Positions 38,826-50,954 of a DNA stretch of 64,000 nucleotides are shown one piece after another; position 1 is the stretch's first letter, and each line of letters opens with the position of its first letter. Origin of the DNA: Magicicada septendecula. Its lineage: Eukaryota; Arthropoda; Insecta; Hemiptera; Cicadidae. Position numbers and translations under genes: made by a program. The DNA is taken from the NCBI GenBank assembly GCA_034769895.1, contig JAWRYS010000673.1:53985-117984 (forward strand). The letters run 5' to 3'. The notes below the pieces were generated by a model. The model was given only the letters and a program-made list of their open reading frames with translations. It was not told where the DNA came from and did not search any database.

Positions 38826-41800
38826 TTGATTGGTTCGTGACCTGTTGTATGAGAGCAAATTTAAGAGCGGCGGGTTTATTCAGAAAACGTTTCCTGTTTG
38901 CACTTTGTAGGCTATAAAAGCGCAAAATCAGAATCGACTAAACGATTTCAGTTTTCCGGGTTCTTTTGTTTGTTTTAGTGGTTTCATTTCACAGAATTCG
39001 GATATGTAAGTTCAGTATTTAAAAAGAGATTGTTCAAACTTTTGTTTCATAAAATGTGAAAATAGACTAAATCATAGGACCGAGGTGAAAATACTCGATC
39101 GTTATAAGGATGAACAACTTAAACAGATTTACTAAAAAAAAAAAAGCGAAGTACGAACTATTATTATTGAGATGTATCTGCAGGCCTACAAACTTGTTAT
39201 TTATTTCTATGTCTGATTATATTACAGATTTTCCTATCTTAACTCCTTTTTTCACTCATTCTTTACACCCTTCTATCCCCCTCTCTATCTCGCCCTGTAT
39301 TTAAAATGAAGCTCCTAGAAAGTGTAGAATGATTCGTTATATTTAATAAAACATACAGTTGCTTGCGAGTTAACTGTATTTAAAACATTCTACCTTATAC
39401 TGGCGCGAACAAAACGGAGAAGTGAGGAGTTCACAGCGGTTAATAAACTTAAAACACAAAAAAACAGAAGAGAATAAACGCGCGAAGTGAGCACAATATA
39501 ATGTGTAAGCGCTAGATGTTTGCGTGTTAAGTGTTATGGCGGCTGTAATTTATGGCGGACATGTGTCCGTCTTCTTATGTACACCGGGAATAAATCTCGC
39601 CTTTACCTGCTATAAAAATAATAGCCACAATAAACACGTACGAGAGAGCAGGCGCCCGCTCTCCCACGCACACGCACTAACCTTGCATTCTACAATTAAC
39701 AACTTTATACTACAACCGGTATTTTAGATCCGTTATTGTACGTATCGGGTCATACGTTTGTGGTCTGATCGCTGTTGTTACCATTGCGTTGTTATTTCGC
39801 TCATTATTTCTTTTGTTGATATGAACTGAGCAGTTTATATTTTCCGTTTTCCGCGTTGGTACACGGATAACTCAGTTTTTATTTGTCTGCTTGAAGTAGA
39901 TTACATCTGTACATTGTCTACAAAATGTTAACAAGAAGGCCTCCTTGAATTTTCATAAAGTTATGGTAGTTCTTGTATTACGGTATTGCTAAGAAATTTA
40001 ATAATACAAAACATTTTTAATTTACATGAAACACGCATATTTCATGTAATGTGGCTGAACGTAGAGTTCGCGGTGACAGGAGAGCTGTGGCAATTTTCAG
40101 TAGAGAACAGGTATGGTTCCCTCGGTGAAAAGGATAACAGTTGGAAGCGTATGATGTAAAAATATGTTCTTAACGTCGCGCATTGTCTTTGTGCACCAAT
40201 CAGATTACACGTTTAGTAATATTAGATTACCACTGACTTCACATCCCCGGAATGTTGCCACAATTAGTACTCGTCAGCCGCAGCTTATCACATTCTATGT
40301 AGCCGACCCGTCGAATTGTCACTTTGCTATCGGTATAGTCTTTTGTTAATGTGGGAACATGTCAACAACGTAATTACACTGACGCGAGACAAAACGTTAA
40401 TTAACCACTGATAATAATCGTTTTGATGCCGACTGTTATCCGTCTGACCGACGACGCTTTGTCTGGAAGTATACGATATTCTTCCCTATCATCTGTCATT
40501 CACTCAGTTGATAATCGCACAATCCGTCTTATCTACTACATTATTTTAATGTAAAGTACATTATTCGATAGGGATTACCCCGTTAATCCCTTTAAATATC
40601 CCGTTAGACACATTTTTAATCCTGGTCTAAGAAGAGTCTGCGCGTTTGCTGGTATGAATTTGACATGGATATCAATAAGAATATAAGTAGCTGTCTAGTT
40701 CCCCATTATATTCTATAGAGATGCGTAATTTTTAAACATTTGCTGTAGGCTACAACCCTACAGAATTCAGATCTGTCAGATGATTTAGCCCGAGCTCGAC
40801 GATTCAGTTGGTTTTTGAAACGGAACGAATCAATGGATTTTATCAAGGATGATTGAATAAATAAGTATTAAGTAACAAATGTGGAATGTATACAGAAAAT
40901 TCGTCGATAGCTTCAAAGTAATGGGAATAACGCCTTTAAAATAACGTAGAGAAAAATCTGAAATAATCGATACTTCAGATTATTTTATATAACGAATAAT
41001 GTAAATAGTGGAATATCTTGGAGGCGTAGCAAAAAAACGATTCACGATAAACGATACATTAGAGTTCCTGTCCTTAAAATAGAAAAGGAATACAATATTA
41101 CTTGTTATCAGCAAGAAAATAGATATTAGTGATTTATTGGTCATATTTTGACAAGTGGCTTCAGATAGCCTACATTTTTATAGCAAGCAAATTTAGTCTG
41201 CTACATAGTCAGAGATAGTCTTCTTCCTCTTGTCAGGACAAACTAAGCAGCGACGGAACTTGATGCTATCTTGGTTCTCGTAAGATAAAATGTAACATGA
41301 TTACCCGTGCGCAAACACGTTCGATGGTTGGACTTTAATAGAATTGGTAAACTCGTATACGAAATGAACCAGGTGCAAGACTAGATTTGTTATATCTACG
41401 GACGCGGTAAAACGGTCTCCTGTGAACGCTTTATGGCAAATAGACCAAAAGGTATTACTTGTCACCGACTTACTTGTCAAAAGGCAACGAACATCACCGA
41501 ACATTTCCGATTATTGATGTGATGTGTTGAAGCATCTTTAGAAGAGAGCAGATAGATTGTATGGGCTGTATATCCAAGTGTTTGGTGTATACAAAGAAGA
41601 TATCTAAGTTATCCATCAAGTATATATGACCTGTAAACTCATATATGTCATCTCGTACATGTCTGCGAATATCTTTTGATAGTGTCTGTCACCGATCACA
41701 GACGTCATAAACGTCAGACACAACCGTGTAAATGATGTACACTGAACAGTGACATATTCTTTTCACTATAAGCGAAGTACTAAGAGGAAAATATTTCGAT

Positions 41801-43636
41801 TGAGACGATGATAAAACCAACTATGATTTTTAAAACAGCGCCCAAGTGTGACAGTAAAAATTAAGAGGAAGTTTTACCTTCTTTCTCACTAGATGGGAAC
41901 GTAAGTCAGCAACATCTGTTTTAATAGAGAGGAACGTAAAATATTTTTAAATTTAAACATTAAAAACATAGTCAAGGTTAAATGTAGAATTGACAAATTG
42001 AAGGAACGGTCGTAATAAAAAAAAGGTGAAGGGAACCACTGGCAGAATAGTCAAGGATATATTTCTTAATAACTATGCCATAATCAAATTTAATAATATG
42101 GTCGTTATTTAATAAGCAGTGAATCGGTTATTATTATCCTAATCCGTTGTGTTATTTTCTCATTACGCTTCTAGATTCTGTAACGTGATAGCGTGATATT
42201 TTGCTATCATTAACCTGTACGACATGTATTGTATTATCAGATGTTTTGAGAGCATTCAACTGGTGTGTTTTACTCGAACACATTTGCATATATATGGACA
42301 CATCAGATAAAATCATTGTTTACAGGTTAGCCGTGTGAATGACCACTCACGCACGTTGGCCGGTGAGAAGATAATACACAGGTAATATAAAAATACAGGA
42401 GTAATATTTACAAATCTTCGTGTTCGCATCGTTAAGCTAAATTTCTCCTATGATAGCTTTCTTTTTACCCAGGAAAATTATTTTTCTAATTAGATTTTCC
42501 TCGTAATCGGTATCAAAAGCTTAAGACTGATATTAAGATTTATTCTTTTAAATAAGAAATTTACATGAATAAACTGGAAGATTTCTTTCTGGTCTTGAAA
42601 TTTACTGAAGCTGTTCTTTAGACAACAGCGTTTCTCTTTGCCAACATTTCGTATTCAACAAAAGTTGAGATAACATTAGCCATTCTTCTTACTTTTCAGG
42701 CAGCTTTTTGAATTCGTTAGAAGGATACGGGAGATTCTGTTGACAGTCGAATCTGTTGAACTTATACAGGAATTGGGTATAGATCTAACCAGAGCTAGGG
42801 TAATCTCAGTTTAGTTGTTGTAGTAGGCTACAGGTCCCGTTGGTTCAGAGTTTGGCCAACATCCGGTTTTTGATAGAACCAGTTATTTCATTAGAAAACT
42901 GCTGTTGGCTTTAGGAAGAATTACGTTTAAAATTAAAGATTTTTAATTACTTTGGCATTTTAACCGTTAACAAGGTTTTCGCAAGTTCTATTCTTGCTGT
43001 GGTTACTTTTGTTTATAATGAAAGTATTAATATTTATTTCGCATTAAGAAGGTAAGAAGTAAATAACAAATTTTTGTCAGTTGTACAGAAGTTGTAAACG
43101 TCTTGTAGTGTAGCAGTATTAGTAAATTACGATAAATATCGAGATATTGACAAGCCAAATTAGTCAAAATAAAGTACACGCGGTTAATGCAGACAGTCAG
43201 CAGGTCGTCAAACTAACGGCGTAAGTAATAATACAGTGTAGATGTGAGTGAAAGCTGTAATTGATTACAGATTTATTGCATGGGATGAGTAAAATTTATT
43301 AACGCACAGAAGCGCGTATTGTTTGTGCCAACGTATTTCTACATAGATAATTACACTCTAAGCGAACTCCTGAAGTATGTTATTGAGTAACATTAATAAC
43401 CTAATGAATCTTTTGTACACTGTAGAGTGTATGTATATACATTCACTAGTATTGCAGTGTGTACGTCTGAAGAATAAAAAGACAGACAAAACATGTTTGA
43501 GGATTTTTTCGTTGTCACTGGAAACTTTTAAACAAGTGGTTTAAATTGTCATGACATTTCTAATTTCTAAATGTGCATTTGTTATTACAATAAATTATAA
43601 ATAAATAAATTGTATTACATTACAAAAAGTAGCCCC
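38826..43636. other. Single-copy non-coding DNA
   Basis: AT-rich. Contains a perfect hairpin (TTACATGAAA 40022-40031, TTTCATGTAA 40040-40049). No gene recognised up to the edge of the retroelement array. Confidence 0.5.
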
Positions 43637-46424
43637 ATAAAAAAGAAGTGAGTACCTTATTAAACAAATGGAAGAATGCAGCTAAGAAGGGATAAAATGA
43701 GCATAATGACAATTTTTAGTATATAGCACTGTAATGACCATTAACTTAGACAAGACGATGACAGTGACCCCACCCAAGTGATTGGCCGAGTGACCAAATA
43801 AATATAGATAACGTTACATGTCATACAATTAATAGTAAAAAAAAATAAATGATTAAACTTGAACGTACAAAACCACAAGTAAGATATGATGTAATTTAAT
43901 GTAAGAATAAGTAAGGTGTAAAGGTAGAGTGAATATTAATGAGTCATATGGTGAATAAAACGAACAGTAAACACAAACATTAATACACAAGTGTATAAAG
44001 AGTAAACAGTGATAGTGATAGTATAATAATCACAACATAAGACAAAACAGAACCAAGAGTGCATGAAGTAGGTAGGGAGTGAGTGATAAAACAATAAGTG
44101 AGCAACATTAAATGACAATTAGTGATGGTCATAGTAACCAATATAGTGAATAATAATTAATGCATCTTGCTGAACCAAATAACAGTATATACTGAGAAAA
44201 ACAATAAGGTAATGAACACTATATAAGGAAAGCAGCTCAAATGCAAGTGTAAGAAAGGGTATAGAAAAATCTATATTATTAACTGAAAAAATTTCAGTTT
44301 CCTGAGGTAACTACAATAATAGTGAAATGTGTAAAAGACATATGATTATGAAAAACAGTATGTTAAAATACCATAGGTGTGTATACAGTAATAGTAATAA
44401 GTTTTGAAAGAGACAAAACAACATAAAGTAGTATAGAATAAGATGTCATGTTTAAATATAAAATAATAATTATATGTTATAAAGAAATGTTAGTTATAAG
44501 ATGTTAAGTTATAAAAGTTATAGTCCTGAAAGGATAACGGATAGGATTAAAGGTATAATCAAAACCTAAACAGTTACATGTTCTAAAATAATATTAGAGA
44601 TCAAAAGTTGTATGCTAAGTTATTAAAGTTTTGTTATAAAAGAATAGTAGAATGTAGTAGGAGTGTCATAAAACACTGAAAACTTTATATGTTTTACAAG
44701 AATTTTAGCTATAAGATATGTTATGTTGCATTATAAAAATAATACTCAAGGCAATAGTAATATGTATTGGAAGGATGGTGAAATCCTAAAATGTTGAATA
44801 TTAATTTATCAGACCTAGGTTTAAAAGGTAATAATCTGTTTGAAAAGGACCACTAGTCATAAAACAATATGCACAAATTCATTCTAATTGTATATACACT
44901 ACACAAATTCAATATGAACATAGGAAAAAGGACAAAACTAAATTATAATAGCTATCAACCATTGAAGGCCAGTGTAGGCCTAGAAAAAATATGAAATAAT
45001 TGTAAATTGTAATAAAATAACAACATTAAGTGAGGGGAAAGGTTAGGCAAACATAATATATTTAAATAGGGAACTTTAAAAACACAAAGAACGTTCGAAA
45101 ACACAATTGTAAACTAAATAAGTATAAAAAAAATTGTCAAAATATTAAATCACCAAATACTGAATAGAACCTAGTCATGTTTGATTTCAAAATAATCTAT
45201 AACAGAAATGCTGTTCAATAGTGCTAATAACATGAGTATTAATAGTACTATAAGCAAATTATCTGAATTAGAAAACATTTGATCATTTTGTGTAAAAATT
45301 ATAAGCCTTGTCTAACAATGGGCACATCCTTTCTCAACCAATGAGAAGGGTAGGCTTCAAGCCTAGAACCAAAAAACCGTTACAAATATTTGAACAGTTC
45401 ATTATTAATTTCAGAAGAGAGCAGATGAAAAATAATTGCAGCTTCAATTAATTCAATAAAAGTATAACTTAAATGGACAAACAACATTATAAAGGATTAA
45501 AATGAACACCAAGATTGGCCGAACATATTAACCAGATCAAATTAAACAAAATTTATGAAATACAGAAGAAGAAAAAAATAAACTAATAAATTAAAGAAAA
45601 AAAGAAAGAAAAGAAGGAAGCCACAACCATAAACCCTACATGAAAATAAAATATCAGATGAACAGGAAAACGTAAAGTATAAACTGAGTTAATTAACAAA
45701 AAATCGAAAAAACTTATTTCACTACACTGTGACGCTGTTGCACTAAATATTAAACTTGGTTCAGACACTCATCCACTGAATAACATTTAATAATTAATTT
45801 ATATCTTTTAAACTGTTTAATTAGGATAATAACACTATTTGGAAATAGAAAACATTATTTCGAAAGATAAAAACTTAACCTCTATTCACGAGTTGAACTA
45901 ACACTTACTTTAGATACTAAGAGTATATTTATAAAGAAAATATATAACATTTAATTGAGTTTAAGTGAAGGTTTGTACTTTCTCGAATCATTTTGTTAAC
46001 TTTTGCTGTAATCCAAAGAACTCTGACTAAATAACCATTGTAAAATTAATTTCTACAAACGATGAGTGTTGTTTTTGTCAGCCGACCCAACATAACCAAC
46101 CGCTGAGTTAAAAATCAATCAGAGCTGGAGCACAAATTTATATTTTATAACAATTTCTTGTATTAAAAGATAAAAAGGCAGAACCGCTATCCAATAAACC
46201 AGTACTGAGAATTAATAGCTGTTTATTGTTTCAGTTGATAATATTGACGTATTGATCTCTTTAATATAGCACAGGTGGAAATATTTTACCAAAAATAAAG
46301 GTTGGTAACACTACCGCTCAAGAGCGAATGTCGATATCAACTAAGACATCGCTGTAAGTTATACCGTTTCCTTAAAGAAGAAAGATATTTTGAAGAGAAA
46401 CTTTTAATTGTTTTTAGATAAACA
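43637..46424 (+). repeat. LTR-like segment 1
   Basis: About 2,790 bp of AT-rich non-coding DNA between the left edge of the array (flank ...GTAGCCCC) and the primer site at 46428. The boundary is inferred from the PPT/PBS positions because a tandem chain hides the repeat edge. It begins ATAAAAAAGAAGTG and ends near GATAAACA, so the canonical 5' TG is missing. Contains a CCAAT-bearing hairpin (TTCTCAACCAATGAGAA) and TAGGCTTCAAGCCTA near 45330-45366. Confidence 0.6.
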
Positions 46425-46427
46425 ATT

Positions 46428-46445
46428 TGGCGCCTAAATCGGGAA
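46428..46445 (+). other. Primer-binding site, unit 1
   Basis: TGGCGCCTAAATCGGGAA a few bases after the LTR end. TGG plus acceptor-stem complement is the usual design. The tRNA was not identified. Equivalents start at 53751 and 61092. Confidence 0.65.
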
Positions 46446-46644
46446 AACAAAGCTTAATTTATATCAGGTAAGAAGGAAGAAGACGGTGTTGAGGCGGGTA
46501 CTGGTAAGTTCACGAGAGCGAGGGTTGGCGGGAGGATGTACGAGGTTTTGGACATTAGAAAATAACGCAGGCGGGGTCGAATTGGTAGAGTGCGACTCGA
46601 GAAGTCGTTATAAATTGGCGCACCAACTAGTGAGGCTAGAATTA

Positions 46645-48689
46645 TAGGAAGGGTAGCATTCTAGCGGCGATTGCGGAAAAGACGAACAAGATAAGACGAA
46701 GAGCAACTTCACGTAAACGCACGGAGGGAGAAGAAATCGAAGTAGATATAGAAGACAAAGAAGCGACACCGGTGGAAGACATCGATACAATATTAACCCC
46801 GGCAGAACCGATTAGAACTACAGGAGAAACGCAATGGGATAAAATGATGAAATTCATGGAGGAAAGCGAAAGAAGTAGAAAAGAAGACAGGGAAATTATA
46901 AATAAAAGTATGGGCGAACAATTCAAACAAATGGAGGAATGAATGGACAATAATAACGAAACGATGAGACAAATGAAAGAGGATATTGAATAAATAGACA
47001 AAAGAATCGAAAGCAATAATGAGACATTAAAGCAGCAGATAGATAAGAAAATGGAGGAAAATCATGAAACTTTGAAGAAGAACCATGAAACATTACAACA
47101 GCAGTTGAAGGAGGACATTAAACAACGTAACCAAGAATTGAAGGGACAATTGGAGGAAAATCACGAGAAAAATAAAGAAGATTGAAACAATAACTGGAAC
47201 AACAGTTGGTAGGGTATCGTGAAGAGATTAAGCAGACAATATCGGAAACCAATGAAACGGTATTAAAAGTCCATGAGGAAATATCAGCTAAAATAGACTT
47301 AGTCGAAGGTGAAAGTAAAAAGAGGGTTGAGGAGATTCAACGAGAAACCACAGCAGAATACGCTAAGACTAAGCAAGAAATGCTGAAAAATCTGGATGAG
47401 AAACAGAAAGAAATAACATCAATACGAACAGATCTCGGTGAAAGAATGGAAGGCGCCTATAATAACCTAAACCAGGTAGATAGCCAAGTAAATAAAAACA
47501 AGGAGAAGATTGAAGAAATCCACCGACGGGAGGCGCAACTGCAGGAAGAGGTGGACTCATGGCGAGATTGACCGTGCCATAGTACACAAGTAATCAACAG
47601 CGATAATCGTGAGCTGATTAACTTCAGGAGCTATAGGCGTAACTCCATGGAGTTCTTAAAAAGAGGGTAGAGGAGATGGTTGAGAAAAACAGAGGGACTC
47701 GTTGGACAACGGTGCGAGGAATGATTGACTAAATGTTTAAAGATACCCACGATAGTGTGGACGGCAACACGACCCGATATCCACAATACCCAAGATTTCA
47801 AGACACAATTTAGGGCCAAATATTGGTCTGAATCAACACAAAACGTGGTAAGAAATGACATCAGTAATGGAAGATATGAATCGCAATCGGGACAATCGTT
47901 AACTTCATACTTCTTAGGCAAGGTATGCTAGGCACGCAACCTAGAGCCCAGAATTCCCGAGGAGTGTTTGGTTATCCAACTATCATACCATTACTATGAC
48001 GCCATCCAGAAGGCCAGAAAGTGTAGCCAGGTCAAAACAATACAAGGTATGGCCAGTTTATTGGAAGACCATGAACATGAGGTACAGTACAGACGCAACC
48101 GGATTATGAGCGCTAAATATAATAGATACAACGATAGCCACAATCAGCCAAATCAAAATATGGGTAATAATAATCCCCAAGCTAACAGTTACCACCACCC
48201 AAACCGTAACTCAAATAATAATAACAATAATAATTATCGTGGAAACAACTCACCAACAACCAAGGTAATAATCATTATTATGGAAACCACCATAATAATA
48301 ACCAGGGTAACAGTCACTATCGGGGAGGTAATCAGAACAATTATCAGAATGGTCACCAAGGTAACGGCAACTACAGAGGGAATAACTATAATAACAGTAC
48401 CCAAGATAATCGGTATAACCACGGAAACGGTGATAACAGAAACCGCGATTATCGACCTCATGTCAACTATATTCAGTCGAGGAACCAAGGCAGCCAGAGG
48501 CGATACTACCCAAGGTCACCAACGAACCATACTTACTATGGCAAAGCACCGAGCGACGACAGATACCAAGTTGAAAGAGTAAATGAACCATTGGAAAATA
48601 ATCCGTGTAACAGACCGGATCCAATACCTAACCAACCAATAAACCCGCCAGAAAATCGGGCTAATGAGGAAACCCCTCATTTAAACTAG
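46645..48689 (+). pseudogene. Gag of the tandem element, unit 1, broken
   Basis: Composite frame. A long charged coiled coil comes first (repeats of ETLKQQ / ENHETLKKNHETLQQQ). A capsid-like part follows (RSYRRNPMEFLKR, then DFKTQFRAKYWSES and SLTSYFLGKVC) as in insect gypsy-type gag. The C-terminal tail is Asn/Gly-rich (NNNNNNNYRGNN) and ends at TAG 48687. Defects shared with the other units include in-frame stops after FKQMEE (TGA), MKEDIE (TAA), VDSWRD (TGA), RGMID (TAA) and LGKVC (TAG), plus frameshifts near 47661 and in the Asn-rich part. Unit 1 alone lacks one T near 47185, breaking the coiled coil. No CCHC knuckle is visible. Confidence 0.75.
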
Positions 48690-48697
48690 CAAGGTCA

Positions 48698-49174
48698 GTG
48701 AAAACTGAAGACAGCCTATCACATGACCAATCTCTTGGGGAAACCAGACGCATGACGAGACGAATCACCAACCAAACCATTACGATCATCACGAACCATT
48801 ACTTAAAGGATATAAGGGAGGAGCTCTTGGAAGAAGAGAATAGGCAGATAATTAGAAAAAACAATGAAATAATTTATATAAAGGCTAAATTGAGTGGAAC
48901 AATGTCAACTGTGATTATAGATACGGGATCAAATATCTCTCTAATTGACAATACAGAGTTGGAAAGAATTCAGCGAGGGAGCCAAGTGCAGATACCCACA
49001 TTACCAATAAACAATATTATAATTATTGGAGCTACGGGGAAGCAAAATAAATCAATAAAGAAACAGGTGTCACTGGACATAACCAGCTATAATGTGACCA
49101 TACCAATGGTATTCTTAGTAGCTAATGGGTTACCATTTAATGTATTGATTGGATGCGACAGCACTCCGCAGTAA
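48698..49174 (+). pseudogene. Aspartic protease of the tandem element, unit 1
   Basis: A 158-codon frame with the retroviral-type protease motif VIIDTGSNISLID (catalytic Asp at residue 75, base 48920) and the C-terminal hydrophobic motif FNVLIGCD. It ends at TAA just after LIGCD. A shifted frame continues with RQHSAVINLHRG and then SEEGVWSAELV, the usual linker towards reverse transcriptase, so a small frameshift lies near 49165. The catalytic site looks intact. In relatives this domain processes the gag-pol polyprotein. Confidence 0.8.
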
Positions 49175-49332
49175 TAAACTTACACAGAGGAATAGTAGGC
49201 TATCCCTGACATCAGAAGAGGGAGTATGGTCAGCAGAGTTAGTAGACATCAGCAGAATCCCGTCAGTAAATAACAAAGACCCTGTATTAAAAAATTATTT
49301 TTGTAACAACCAATTACCAAGGATAACCCCAT

Positions 49333-49974
49333 ATGAAAATGACACTCAGGAATTATTGTACCCAATTTAAAGGGAGGAAGTGGAGAGAAAAGCTTTCAGA
49401 ACACAATATAAAAACGTATAAAACATCCGTATATCATCCCAGCAGCAACCCCGCTGAGAGAGTATTAAGAGAGGTTGGTCGTATACTAAGGACCTACTGC
49501 CATGACAAGCAGAGAGAGTGGTAGAAGTATTTGGGATCCACAGAAGAATTTTTAAACATCGCCCACCACAACTTCGTAGAAAACACACCATATACCATGA
49601 TGTTTGAGAAAACTCCACGTAGAGAAATACAAGACATAATCAATTTCCCCACCAATCCAGAGTACCAATTTGAACAGAAAAAATGTTATAGCAGAATAAA
49701 GGAGAAGACAGAACAGCAAAAAACCAAGTACTTAAGACACCGACCAAAGGCCATTAAATACCAGGTAGGAGAGAAGGTGTTAATCAAGAATCGGGAACTA
49801 CCCTGTACTATAGAGGGGATAGCTAAGAAATTGTTACTGTTGTATGTGGGACCTTATATAATAACGAAGGATAAAGGCAACAATACCTATGAAATCATTA
49901 ACCCCATCACCAAGAAGGTTAAATGAGTATATAACCCGGCATCAATAAAAAGGTTTCACGAAGACATTCATTGA
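49333..49974 (+). pseudogene. Integrase C-terminal fragment, unit 1
   Basis: Starts inside the integrase core at CTQFKGRKWREKL, then HPSSNPAERVLREVGR (the catalytic-glutamate region), then a C-terminal domain with YQVGEKVLIKNR and GPYIITKDKGNNTYE. A TAG at 49522 and a TGA at 49924 interrupt the frame, which finishes with KRFHEDIH. The first two catalytic aspartates, the zinc finger, and all of reverse transcriptase and RNase H are absent. The pre-polymerase linker runs straight into this fragment near 49340-49350, marking a large internal deletion. Confidence 0.8.
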
Positions 49975-50954
49975 CTTATCAAGATATATCAACAAAATTC
50001 CAAACGAATGTAAGGACAACTGACCTAATATATTTAGAAACGATATGATTTAAGATAAACGAAAAAACGCCAAGAGAATGTAAGAACGACTTACAGAAGA
50101 TATGTAGAAATAATAGGAGTTAAGACAATTAAGATAATAGAAAACGTGCTAAAACAACTAACTAAAATTGTAAGGAAAATAGGGTATCAGGAGGATATAA
50201 TCAAATAATATAATGCAAGGTAACAACAAAATCCAATAAATAGCTGTATGAGTAAAGGGGAAATAAACAGACGAGAATAAAATGAAAAAATATGTATAGA
50301 ATAATCAAAATGATCACAAGAACAAGAAGAAAAAATTACTGTTTAATAGTTATAAGTAAGGAAATTAAGCAATAAATAAATGGAAATAAATAAAAGGTGC
50401 GATTAATATCAACAAATAGCCAAGTATCAAATATAGCAAATGAATATCGGAATGAAGAATTAGTAAGAAAAGGTAATACGATCTGAGTAACAATAAAGTG
50501 AACATTCCCTAGAATATTATTATTATTATTAAGAGTCACAAGATGACTACCTTTTAAGCTTTGTGAATAAAGATTGACTGTAGAATAGTTCCAGCAATCA
50601 TTTAACTGGGCAGAGATGATGTTCCTCTGATCTCAGGAAGAGTAGTAATTGACGACGGAGTATTGGTAGCCAAGAGAGCCCAACCGATTCGATATCATCT
50701 ACAATGTTAGGGAGAGTTAGGGAAATTAAATATTACAGGGACAACTCACAAATGAGGGTAAATAAATAAAACCAGATCTAAAATAACCAATTAATAAAGA
50801 ATGGAATAAGAAAGATAACGAATAAGAAGTAAGAGCTAAACTTGAAGGGTAATCGGAAATAAAAGAAAAAAAGTGAGAGAGAAGCAATACAACTGATAAT
50901 TTCATAAAAAACTAGAATAGTGTTTTCTAAAATGATCAATTTTGAAGGAGGGCC
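49975..50954 (+). other. 3' non-coding part of unit 1
   Basis: About 980 bp between integrase and the polypurine tract. One conserved stretch near 50606-50707 reads DDVPLISGRVVIDDGVLV in an open frame of about 35 codons. It is not recognised, and a remnant of pol or of a third ORF is possible. (ATT)n occurs at 50517-50532. The polypurine tract GAAGGAGGG lies at 50944-50952. Confidence 0.5.

Noticed and set aside
38913-38953. TATAAAAG followed by TCAGTT, resembling a core promoter
   Set aside because: The spacing (37 bases) is too long, no downstream element matches well, and no gene follows.
46565-46625. tRNA-like segment (AATTGGTAGAG followed by a 5-bp stem with a 7-base loop)
   Set aside because: No T-arm or acceptor stem, position 33 is not T, and it lies between the primer site and gag in every unit.
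46642-47016. 124-codon minus-strand frame rich in Ser/Leu/Ile, repeated at 53965 and 61306
   Set aside because: Mirror frame of the charged coiled-coil gag on the plus strand. Its conservation follows from the near identity of the tandem units.
48234-48488. Hydrophobic Val/Ile-rich minus-strand frame, repeated in all units
   Set aside because: Reverse of the Asn/Gly-rich gag tail (AAT/GGT codons). It is not a membrane protein gene.
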